The notes below the pieces were generated by a model that made no database searches, was not told the DNA's origin, and worked only from the letters and a program-made list of their open reading frames with translations. Source: Acanthaster planci (lineage: Eukaryota; Echinodermata; Asteroidea; Valvatida; Acanthasteridae). Taken from it: a DNA stretch of 64,000 nt. Location of the stretch: NCBI RefSeq assembly GCF_001949145.1, contig NW_019091521.1, positions 1,072,710-1,136,709 of the forward strand. The letters are read 5' to 3'. A program made the position numbers and the translations under genes. Below, piece by piece: positions 11,601 to 21,600 of the stretch (its first letter is position 1; the number at the start of each line of letters is the position of its first letter).

Positions 11601-14600
11601 GAAGTAAGTCTTGAAGTTCTTATATCGTCTGTCAATGTGTAGCCACAGTTACTTTTATGACACTATAGGAAGTAAGAGAAATGTGTAAATAAGCACTCGA
11701 TCCGACTATCCACCGCTACTTGTGAGGCCTGTGCAGCAAAATAGCATGCAAAAACTGTGATGCTAATATACTTTCGTATGATGCAATACAGGAGGCAAAC
11801 TTTTAACTTAAGTGAGTCTAGTTAGCATTGCAAGCAGAAGGCTCGAACAAGTGTCACTTATACGTTTGCTACTGTATTGCATCATATGATAATGTATTAG
11901 CATCACAGTTAGAGCATGGCTATTTTGCTGCACAGGCCTCACTTATAAGTAGCAGTGCGTAGTCGGATCGGGTTCACCAAGAATACTTGAAATTTAGTTG
12001 AAGAAGTTAATTTGTTTTCTTTCATTGTGTTATGAGACAGTGTAGGTTTTTTTTTAAGTGAGAGAACCGTTCAGGATACACAGTTGAATTTATTCAAAAT
12101 ATCCTGACAATGAGCGTTACCGTTTTTACAAAATCAACTACGAACACGGTGGTTTTTACAACATCACAAATTCAAAGATATCTTAAAACGTCTCGAAACG
12201 TACCTTAATCTGTGCGCATGGTCACTGGTGTGGGGGTGAAGTTTATGACACTCTTTGCATGCTAGTGTAGGTATGAGCATCCTGAGCCTTCTGCTAACAG
12301 GATTAAAGAAATCCTTGCCCACTACCGTTTCCATTTAATCTACAAACTTAATCAAGAAGTTCGACTTAAATACAATCATGGGTAGAAGTTTCAACAAAAC
12401 CGACGGTTTGCCCTGTTTAAATGATAGTTAAACTACCAAGGCCGCCTTCAACCACCTCGAACCCCTCGTCACTGACGATGGAACCCTTGCAGCTGGTGGT
12501 ACTCGATATAATGGTTCCTCTGGTATGGCAGGCAACCACTGAAACACGCAAAGTGCAATCCCCCTATACATGAACATGTCAATACTTCTTCCACCCTAAT
12601 GTTCATAATATACATCAACTTTGGAAACGTTCAAGGCAGTCATAAGCAAGCTGAGAAACAGAAACGCAGCTGGGCGCGACCACATTCCCCCACGATTCAT
12701 GATGTACGCTTTCAACCCTACCAATTCAGCCTTCCACAAGCTCTTTACCATGGTGCAGTAGTCCAGCAAAGCACCGGCAGAATCGACAGATGGCATCCTC
12801 ATCGTCCTGTAAAACCAAAAGGCGCACGTATCGATTGTAACAGTTAAACTTCCGCCTGTTCCTGGAAAACGTTTGTCCATGTATTACTGCCATGTTTGGA
12901 TTCTCCACACATGAATATCAAAGGCAACCTGTGCAGTCCGGTTGTACTGCTGTGCGCCCCATATAGTTGACAGTATTCTTGCCCTTCACCTGAGGGCAAG
13001 AATGAAGTTCACATATAACGCGAGCTGCAGCCCCTCTCCTTTGTTTATGTTAACCCGAAGGCGGCTTTCGACTTGGTCGATGGGGATACACTCGAGCAAC
13101 CTTTCGACTCCTGGGAGATGGCTGCCTGAACACTTTCTAAACGTCACTGAAGGCGTCCATACAATAACACTGTAAAGATCTGAAGCACCACCACACCCAG
13201 TTTCACATTAAGATCAAGGGTAAGACAGGGATTTATTTTAGCCCTACCCCTCTTCTGCTGTGCTATGGATCCTGCACCTTAGAACAGCAAATGTAGGAGG
13301 GCCTGGGTCAGTTCAATTCTCAGACAGATTTTGTTCTAATTAACCTTGCAATCACTTTATTGCAACAAAAGCATCCTATTTATTCCTCGAGATCTCCTGG
13401 CAGAAGACCAAAAGAAAAATATACCTGGAGACGTAGTTCTCCCGGCACAGACAATCCATTGAGGCTGTCAACGCCTTAATATGACTTGAGGTGAGCCGAG
13501 GTGAGCATGATACTCTAAGGAGACTAGGTGTAGCCTCCTCAGCCATGAACAGTTTACACAGAGTGTGAAGGTTTATACTCAACACACAGTACATAGACGT
13601 ATTGGGTCTCCGATTCTTTTCTATCCGTCTGACACATAGAATCCCCTAGACACCTACCCGAGAGGACTCGAGACATTCCACTATGGTTGCAAAAGGACTA
13701 CCCTTGGCATTCGTCGGTGCGATCGCATATCCAACGCAGAGGTCACACAAAGAACCAAAATTCCAACCATTAGTCACCCAGCGCGTCACCGCAGGGGTGT
13801 TTTCTTCTGTCACACTGCCCCCCCCCAACTGACAACACCCCTACAAAGAAGGCACACAACATCGCCATTATATTAACTGTACAGGTAGAATCCCTCGGCA
13901 CCTACATCTGGTTGAGACCATGAGACAACCCCAGGAGGGGGAGCGAGTTAGCGTAGTGGTTCGAGTCTTGGCTTAATTGGCCCAGGCTTTAAGTGCATTT
14001 GGTTTCCACTTCAGTCTCGCTCTCATAGATTTCTCTGGGTACTCCCAGTCTCCTGCCTCTAAAACGTGGACCTTCCTAACTCCGTTATATGATGCTGATT
14101 AATAAAGGTTGTAAAAACGTAACCCTATTTTTTGGCGAAAATAGCCTGAGTGGCTGAAAGTGCTTTAAAACAAAACAAAACAACAACACCAGGACATAAT
14201 GGTTTGAGTTACTGGGACCACCCAGCAGAGTCGCTAGGCTCTGGAAACACTCTGCTAAATTAACAAAAACATAGATCAGCTCGATGGACATGTCTATGCG
14301 ATTGAGTGAGGGATCATGTATTTTCGTATCAGCCCTCCAGTTTTGTAGGCCCTGAATTTGTTGCAGTGCCTCCCGTGCCATCCATGGAGAGTTGCCGTCT
14401 GATGTAAAATGGTATCCATTCTGCCGCCCTTCATTTCACGTCTTCTGTTCAGTGAGCTTCGTTGGGAGTCAACATTCTAACAAAAGGGAGCGAATGTTCA
14501 CTCACACGGAATGAGCTTTTATGTTATTGACTATGATATGTCTGCAGCGGCAAATATCGTCCGGCACAAACGCCTTGTATTGTAAAGTGCGGTGTTTGTA

Positions 14601-16541
14601 GAAATGTGGCAACCACAAATTACAGTGATAATAAGGCTACTATTCATACACATGAACACTGTACTAACAAATTGCCAGTGTGTACACAACCTCAACGCAA
14701 CCGTTTACACCCCTATAATTGTCTGATTTACCCATGAGAGAACTATTTGAGGTTAAGGTGCAACAGCACAAAGTAAATACTCAGGTGATGACTTCCTTTT
14801 CAAAGATGTAGCCGGCTTTATCAAAAAATAAACTTTGCATGATGTTCTCGAAATGTTGACCTTCTGCACAGAAAATACGAGCTAGGTAAAATTGTTGAAT
14901 CTTTAAATTCAGCTGAAAGAGGGGAAATTCACAAGAGCAATCATTCCATCTCTGCAATTTGGAACATATTTATTTTGACAATCAAACATTATGAGTTATA
15001 GAGAGTACTACGTGTTACATTTTTAAACCAGAATGTATGAACGCTTATCTAAATCGGGTATACTTTTAAGGTTATAGGTGAGACGTTAGTGGCTTTTTTG
15101 TACCAGTTGGTTACTCTGTACCAAATATTTAATTTTACAACAAATCTGTGACTTCCAGACCTTCGAGAGGGCAACACTGGAGAATTTCTCCCACGCCAGG
15201 ACCGTCTCCTCCCCGGTCATGCCCGCCTGCTGCCCCTTGAAGATACGGGCCCCTGTCACAGTTGAGACACCCATGCCGTCTCCCACGAAGAACACGATGT
15301 TCTTGGCCACGTTGCGGTTCAGGGTGGCCTCCCTGCTCAGAGCTTTCTGCAGTGTGTCCTGAGCCTGGTTGTTCCAGAATTCTGCACCTGGATGCCAGAA
15401 TAGCAAAGGTTAAAGTTTCCGACTGAGTCTAAGGGGTGAGGGAAACACGCATCCCAACCAACGGAGGTTTGTGACCCATGATCCCCACTAAGACTGGAAA
15501 AGACAAGGCCATTCATCATTATACTACTTATTATGAAAAAAAAGATACTATTCACATTTTAAGAAACCGATGAGCCCCATACCACTTCAAAAATAACTGT
15601 TCCTAAAACTCAAGTTCACAACATGTAAATTTACATGGAAGGAAGGCATTTATGTCTTCCCTCCATGGGCATAAACGACAGTGGGATGGGAATATTGCAT
15701 CATCCCCCAATTTGTTCGTGGTAAAAAAAATAAGGCAAAGAATCCGTCTTACTCCCCAAGGACTAAACCGGGTTCAATTGCTCTCAAAAAGTGAGAACAG
15801 TTTTGGAAGTCCATAAAGACACCATTTTGAATTTTTTGATGTATGAATCTGCAGGAGTGTAGTGGACAGTACAGATGTACATCTGTATCACAAACATCGG
15901 CTTCAGGTGTTATATGGTTCATCAACCAACCCCATTTCCACTTTTCAAACTTCCTCGACCGGCCAAGTCACCCCCAACAACCCCCATCCCTCATCCACCC
16001 AGTCTCAAGTCAAATGCAAACACGCCTAGGGGTTAGATGGTTTGTGATTTGTGCCAGTCTGTTGATGAACCCATGTGACTATCAAGCGCACAACTATGTG
16101 TGTAAAAGGCGTTAGCGCGAGAACCATCTCGTGAACCGACACGCGCACCACCACCAGTCGTTTGCACTACGCTTCCTTGACGTCACGCTTCGGTACTCTA
16201 TACGCACCTCCAGTGCTACCACAAAAAGCGTTGGGGCGGTAATCTTCAGCGAGGCTCGTTTGAACACAAGCAATGGATGTTTGGAATATCAACATCGACT
16301 CATCTATTTACTCCTTCTCTGTATTTGTTTTGGAATGTATTTGATCTAGAATTCCAGTAAGAGGAAATCTCTCCCTTTCAAGCTATGAAGACTAACCGGG
16401 AGAACTATTTAGGTAAATAATGGACTAGTATGGGTGCACACAATACTTTGGGAAAAATATCTACTTACTCTGCGTCCGCGTCCGACCGACAAAAGTAAGA
16501 CAGAAAAGTACCGCGATCCACGTTAGTTTGGAGGAGTGCAT
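2635..16541 (-). CDS. Alkaline phosphatase, tandem copy A (10 coding exons)
   Basis: Zinc/magnesium ectoenzyme that hydrolyses phosphate monoesters; animal members are usually GPI-anchored homodimers. Coding exons in order: 16469-16541, 15161-15387, 9496-9670, 9063-9238, 8067-8169, 7676-7774, 4694-4822, 4191-4382, 3393-3530, 2635-2918. The sum is 1,596 nt, or 531 aa plus stop, close to vertebrate ALPL. All nine introns are GT-AG with matching phases. Exon 1 is a signal peptide ([17 protein letters not shown]). Visible motifs are FVGDGMG (metal Asp), [10 protein letters not shown] (nucleophile Ser), [25 protein letters not shown] and ETHGGEDVA (last zinc His). The Cys pair CLGDKKHC precedes a hydrophobic tail ending NMGNP that fits a GPI signal. 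Intron 2 (9671-15160) and intron 6 (4823-7675) are swollen by transposons. The closest paralog in the window is gene B. The family call is certain; exon ends are predicted from splice consensus and paralog comparison. Confidence 0.93.
5050..6840 (-). pseudogene. Degenerate tyrosine-recombinase (DIRS/Ngaro-type) retrotransposon in intron 6 of gene A
   Basis: On the minus strand, broken frames resemble a YR retroelement in its usual order. Near 6500-6730 is RNase H-like sequence: [13 protein letters not shown], then in another frame [12 protein letters not shown]. About 5900-6150 resembles the recombinase core-binding domain ([11 protein letters not shown], then [19 protein letters not shown]). 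About 5270-5400 resembles the catalytic end ([20 protein letters not shown]). In this family the last block normally carries His-x-x-Arg; here Gln stands where His is expected while Arg is kept. Frameshifts and stops separate all blocks. I see no reverse transcriptase and no long terminal repeats, so the limits are approximate. The assignment rests on remembered family patterns. Confidence 0.55.
8170..9062. other. Intron 4 of gene A, no feature seen
   Basis: AT-rich intron of about 0.9 kb between exons 5 and 4 of gene A. It has a T-rich run near 8765 and no recognisable element or gene. In gene B the corresponding intron is expanded by a LINE and in gene C by a short inverted-repeat element. 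Confidence 0.6.
9886..10675. mobile_element. Non-autonomous hAT-like element with GAGTAC subterminal repeats
   Basis: The left end begins CAGTGTTGGAGTCGAG, the CAGTG-type start common in hAT transposons. The right end, read in reverse complement, begins CAATCATTTGGACTTGG, so the inverted ends match only loosely. Both ends are dense in GAGTAC, GTACTC and CCGAGTCCAAGTAC words (9905-10025 and 10565-10660), as expected for subterminal transposase-binding repeats. The middle has no transposase frame. I could not confirm an 8-bp target duplication, so the exact borders are uncertain. It lies in intron 2 of gene A. Confidence 0.5.
11698..11970. mobile_element. MITE with arms of about 120 bp (fold-back element)
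   Basis: The left arm CGATCCGACTA...GAGGCCTGTGCAGCAAAATAGC...CTGTGATGCTAATA returns in reverse complement up to 11970, so nearly the whole 273 bp can form a hairpin. It has no coding capacity. A clear target duplication was not identified, so the superfamily is open. Intron 2 of gene A. Confidence 0.75.
12430..13915 (+). pseudogene. Degenerate LINE ORF2 (reverse transcriptase to C-terminus) in intron 2 of gene A
   Basis: Broken plus-strand frames follow the order of a non-LTR retrotransposon ORF2. They are [15 protein letters not shown] (about 12640), VDSILALHL (about 12950), [14 protein letters not shown] (about 13050), [13 protein letters not shown] (about 13220), IPGDVVLP (about 13420) and [20 protein letters not shown] (about 13675). 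KAAFDLVD matches the reverse transcriptase motif carrying the first catalytic Asp. Many stops and frameshifts show it is dead, and no endonuclease domain is seen. It runs opposite to the host gene. The clade needs a phylogeny; the call as a LINE is solid. Confidence 0.75.
13934..14118 (+). repeat. tRNA-like SINE fragment
   Basis: GAGCGAGTTAGCGTAGTGGTTCG resembles the A-box region of a tRNA-derived SINE head. It is followed by a CT-rich TGGGTACTCCCAGTCTCCTGCC segment of the type often found in SINE bodies. It lies directly after the LINE relic. I found no good B box at the expected spacing and no second copy here, so this is a tentative call. Confidence 0.4.
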
Positions 16542-16715
16542 CTTGAAATCGATTTCGGTCAGGCAGTCGAGCTACTTGCCAAAAAAAGTCGTCCAATAGT
16601 TTTGGCAAGTCAACAGGAGGACGAGTCACATAAATTGATACGTTTGGCAACGGTGCTTGTCAATATTTAATCATACGAGCAAACGCCTCCCCATTATGAT
16701 GATATTACAGTCTCC

Positions 16716-16722
16716 TTTTATC
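16716..16722 (-). promoter_or_regulatory. Candidate TATA-like box of gene A
   Basis: The minus strand reads TTCGATAAAAGGAGACTG about 175 nt upstream of the gene A start codon. It resembles TTTCGTATAAAGGCATCTG upstream of gene B, so the similarity may reflect a shared ancestral core promoter. No other core element was verified. Confidence 0.35.
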
Positions 16723-17239
16723 GAAGAGTCTCTTATCTCGTTTTGCATAGGCAAACTGTTATTTACCCTAAGCCTTAAGCCAAAAACTCGACTATGCCCG
16801 CTGGAGAAAAACGCGAATGATATCAGTGTGGCATGGCATCGATCAATCTGCGAGCTCAAAGGGTAATTGAGGCTTAAGTAGTTAATTATTCCATTGGGGA
16901 CTAGGCTCTTCACCAGACACATGACTAAAATTAACTCTTTAAGGGTGGATCCAGGAATTGTTTTCGGGGAGGGGGCAGGCCTGAGCTTTTTTAATGCCTC
17001 ATTTTTGCGGACAAGCGGAAACGGTAGTGAAACATTACATGACATAATCTGTTTGCAATGGTATTGATGTTTACTTGTGCGCTTTAGTTAATTGTTATTG
17101 CTTTCCCCCCATTTTTCTACCTTGCTTTTAACTTTTTATAAAATGACTCTCCCTATTTTTTTTTTACCTTTTTGGTCTCAGAGCGGAAGGGGGAGGGGGT
17201 TGACCCCCGGTCCAGTTTATCTGCGCCTGCTCTTGCAAC

Positions 17240-18610
17240 GGAGAAAAAAAATCTACCTCCATAAAAAAATTATGGGCAAGTGACTGCAACGGGAGCTTCG
17301 ACTCCCACGATTGCAGTCCATCGCAAAAAAAGCTCAATGAGCACAGAAGTTTTCCCTTGGTAGAAAACAGGGCTTTATATTTCTCCCAAGGAAACTGTTT
17401 TGTTCTACATGTTTTAGAAATTTATGTTCATGAATCCGTGATTGTTATAGCTGGTATAAACATTTTGATGTCTGGCAAAGACGGTTGATGGCTTCATTTT
17501 GTTCTTTTAGTTTTACCAATGAATAGCTGCAACGCAGTGTACCGCAGTCTTCCCCTCAGTCACAGTTTTATTGAAAGGATTAGTGTCCGCCCAATGCCAA
17601 CCCTCGCTAGCGTGCCACCGATGTCCAACACCCAGGTCGTTTTTTGTCGGTATTTAAGTTGGATTGTAGCAGCCTCATTCCCACGGGTACGATCTTGCTG
17701 AGTCATGTTGGTTCCCAACATGCCATGCGCGATTTTAACCCCTGTAAATTGTATAATTTAAAAATCCTGCTATTTGGGTAATTTAATTTCAACTGTAGTG
17801 GAAGTGTTTACGCACAAAGCAGATAAACGAGTGCGTACAGTGCAGGAGAAAACTGGGCGCGAGCGTGTAGCTTTTACAATACCTTTGTGATTCACTTTAC
17901 GTTTATGTATTTTCATCCTGAAAAGCCAGTCAGCGTCATTTTCATATTTAACTAGACCAGGGGCTAGTGTGCCACAGCCCATGGAGTCGAAATGCTTTAC
18001 AGCAGGGATTGTAGGCAGGGATTACCTACAGTAATTCTGTAAAAATGTACTTTGCCGATTGACTAATCGGTAAACAAAATACCAATTAATCAAAACTAAG
18101 TAGATGAAATGAATTTGACACACAATGACACAAAACTTTGAATGTTGGCGTTTTATAGTACTATAGTGACGGTCAATAAACAGATTTAATAGTGATATAT
18201 CATGAATTTAATGATTGACTAAGCAGATAAAAAATATTGCTAATTATTTCAATGGGGGTTAATCCTACCAATTCAAATCAATAACACGAACAATTTTCGC
18301 AGGATGTTAGCTTCTTTTAGCACTGTAACAACGTCAAGAAACACGTCGTACTGCCTGATGATGATTTAACCGCTGCTGCAGGCATTGTAAGTCACATAAA
18401 CCTTTAAGATATGAATAATGCCCCACATTTAGACATGAGTGACTTCATCATTACTTATGTTGGTTTATAAAGTTATCGAGGATTTCATTCATTTCATGAA
18501 CATGTATCTGGTATATCAAGTTCTTGATTAACCCTTAAAAAATCACGTAAATCACCACTTTCCTAACTTTTCTATGATGACCACGTTAATAATATTAATG
18601 GAACCAATTT
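17240..18610. repeat. Array-flank segment, second copy of 1-900
   Basis: Collinear with positions 1-900 (landmarks given there). It is longer because it carries the 318-bp element at 17673-17990, of which the left copy keeps only fragments. This fits duplication of whole gene-plus-spacer units. Confidence 0.6.
17673..17990 (+). mobile_element. Short interspersed element, same family as 41950-42247
   Basis: It starts CCTCATTCCCACGGGTACGA and ends AGCCCATGGAGTCGA; the copy at 41950 starts CCTCGTTCCAATGGGTACGA and ends identically. Interior blocks also match (CATGTTGGTTCCCA, GTTTATGTAT). Start and reverse-complemented end share a weak CTCC-ATGGG theme, so short imperfect inverted ends are possible. 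No coding frame. A collapsed relic of the same element is at 404-445. Confidence 0.6.
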
Positions 18611-18681
18611 AGCCTTTTTTAAGTTCATCACCGCAACGACTACAAGACTTGTCATAATTTTAGTCGATATTCCCACACTGG

Positions 18682-21600
18682 CTATTCACATAAAATATGG
18701 GTAGTCCATATGTTCAAAAATATAGTGGCCACTGTAATAAATATTGACGTGGCTCCACCCTTCACACCATTACAGGGATTCACGTAGTCCTCGCAGTGTT
18801 TCTTGTCCCCCAGACAGGCGGCGTAGCGCACCACGTGCGCCATGTAGTTCTGCTCGTGGACACCGTGGAAGAGGTGCGACATGGGCCCGTTGGCGTAGAT
18901 TGCCACGTCCTCCCCGCCGTGAGTTTCGGAACCCAGGGGGACAATGGCCGGTTGATTGAACCGCGGAGTTTCTGAAGATAAGAAGTTTCGTGTTTTAAGA
19001 TTTCAGAACAGTTTCTGCTCGGGGAATGCTGTTAACAAAATAACTTTTTCCAAAGTAATGTATTCATCCTGGGAAGAAGCCAGTCGATCTGACTTTTCAC
19101 CGCTATTAAAAAAAACGGGTTATTTTCTACAAATTCACAGTTCCAGGCCTGCCAGTATCACATATTAATAGGCGCTTAATAAGCAAAGAGGTTGGCGTGG
19201 TTCGAATCCCATTGAAGTATTTTCTTGGAATAATCCGTCTTAAAGAGTTACTTAAATTACTGTCCATATTTGCAGCGTTAAAGTTTTTCCAAGAACAAAG
19301 ACACTTCAACCTGTTATGACTTCAGCTTCAATTATTTGTGTGGAAGCCAAATCCGTCAAACCATAACTTTTTTTTATCAAAAGTCTCGTTAAACTCGGTT
19401 GGTAGTCACATCTGGTGAATAAGTACCCGGTGAGAAAACAAAATGATCCATTGATAATATTCAATATTTTTTTCTATTAATTTTAAAGGGATGGGAGGGC
19501 CCTGAGATGAAAGGAATGATATATTAAATACCGTGGAATGTAGCAGCAGCCAAGGTTTCGAGAATAACATATGAATACGTTGCATGTAGTTTAAACTTAT
19601 GTCTCTTACCCGTGTCCACACCGGTGAGGTTTCGTCTTGCACCCGAAAGGTTGTAGCTGTTTTGCTCGGCAATGCCCCCTGGTCCATTACTGTAACCGAT
19701 CGTGGTGAATGGGAGATCGTCATCACCGACTCCCAAGTCGTACAAACCTGAAACCGTGAAAACCAACTTTATTTTCGTTTGTCTGCAAACAAAATACATT
19801 ACTTGTCAGTTTTTGTCCACTGCAGAGCTTTCCTTGGTAAAGGAAGGTTACGGTTAAATACACGTGATGCTATGACACGTTTTCAGCGGTATTTATTCAC
19901 TGAACACGCAAACTTTGGTAAGCAAAGATCTACGCAATGCAAGGGCACAGCGTTGATAAGGCCGTTTTAAACTTCGTGACGGAGGATGCAGCTTAAATCT
20001 CACTGTATGTTCAATCTTCGCCAGTCGATAACGTTTCTTCCACAAAGACAATGACCACCATTACTGACTTTCTCGCACTAATATATATATATTGTATTTA
20101 TAGCTTTCCATACAGGGTTTGCACCAAGGTCTCTTCGTATTTGACCTTGGCGGGTACGTGATCTTTACCATGACTGTTGAGAATCCTCGGGCTTCCCTGG
20201 GCAAGGAACCGACTCAATATACAGTTTGACAGACTATTTCATGGTTTGTTCCTGCCTATATAGAGCTTGCCCATATCTAGATAGTTTTTTTTTTGTTTTA
20301 AACCCAGTTATAGAGAAGGTAAAGAACGTTTAGGGGTAAAAGGATTTAATTTTATCGAGAGTGTACAGTTCGAGCTCTTTATACGTGGGTAATTCCAGAA
20401 ATTAGGGGTCCAAAAGTGTGACATTTTTGTGTTCCTGTTACATCTGACCTTTGCTATTTGACATGGGCATATCACGGAACTGATTTTCAAACTATTACTA
20501 TTTGTTTGGCAGGTAACTTGCATTAATTAATCACTCTTGGAAGGTAGAAAATGTGTATTGAACTTCCAAAATCATATGTTAAATGTGACAGGGACACGAA
20601 AAAAAAATGGATCCCTAATTTCTGGAATTACCCACCTGCATTCCTCGTAAAGTGCTAAATCACTGCCATAGTACACGTTACCTAAAATAGGGTTGCCCCG
20701 GTTGGGGTAGCCGCTTATCGTCATCACGTGACTATGATCAGCTGTGACAATAACCAGTGTGTCTTCCTCATTGGTCATTTCCATGGCCTTAGCAACTGCG
20801 GCCTCAAAGGCTACTGTGTCATTGAAGGCATTGCCTGCGAAGCCACCGTGGTGGGCGTGGTCTATACGACCGGCTTAAGACGAAAACATACAACGAAACA
20901 TAATACAGCAACAGAGTTACGGTCCTTCCCTGCATATGTTAACACATTAATAAAACATGTCTATTTTCCCACGTGGTTGACAGCACTCCCGACAAGACAT
21001 TAGTAGTAGTAGCGTATTAATGGAAATAACGGTTTGTGTATTTTTTTAAGCAACCCTGGCTAAAAGTTTTTTTCACAGAATTCTGGAAGACCATATGCTG
21101 ATGCGTGGTACTCTGCCTCTCGTTCTGGCATCTGGATCACATCCATCGTGACTTACCCTCCACCATTAAAAAGAAACCGTCTTTGTCTTTCTGTAGGATC
21201 CGGATGGCCTTCTCTGTCATCTCGGCAATGGATGGTTCGTCGGTCCTTTCGGCTTCGTACTGCATGTGACTGGTCTCAAACAGACCTGCAGCAGCAAATC
21301 AGTAATCCTGATAATACACGGGGTTTAGACAGGACATCCTTGTGCGTCGATGAGCCACACACTCTTTTGATCAAGCCTATACGCTCCACACTCATCCGAT
21401 TTATTGGTAAAACTCATCCGTCGAGATCAAAGACAGAAACTACAAAAACTGCGCGAAGCAGTCAACCCATTAACTAAAGATCGGCTAATTAAACACTGTC
21501 CACCGTGCACCCTTTGGCGGAGCTCCAGCCCAAAATACAGCGCAAGAAACAACTCACTACGTTGTGAAACGCCTATTTGTACAATCAAGAGTATTGTGAC

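Larger units (their letters stand above)
16542..18681. other. Spacer between gene A (5' side) and gene B (3' side)
   Basis: A 2.1-kb spacer holding the presumed gene A promoter (16.55-16.75 kb), a GC-rich patch near 17180-17220, an inserted element of about 0.3 kb (17673-17990) and sequence homologous to the first 0.9 kb of the window (17240-18610). Part of it near 18211 (TTTAATGATTGACT) also matches the region downstream of gene C near 35030, so some of the 3' flank was duplicated with the genes. No gene is seen. Confidence 0.6.

Noticed and set aside
16178-16185. CRE palindrome TGACGTCA in intron 1 of gene A
   Set aside because: A single 8-mer without conservation in B or C; TGACGTCA-like words also occur elsewhere in the window.
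19185-19215. B-box-like GGTTCGAATCCC, possible tRNA gene
   Set aside because: No A box or cloverleaf-forming arms at the proper distance; at most a SINE scrap.
20584-20684. Read-through of exon 8 of genes A and B past the donor, open for several codons and similar in both
   Set aside because: The similarity reflects recent duplication of the intron. Splicing at the GTAAC donor joins GNPILG to LYDLG with correct phase and matches the human protein layout.
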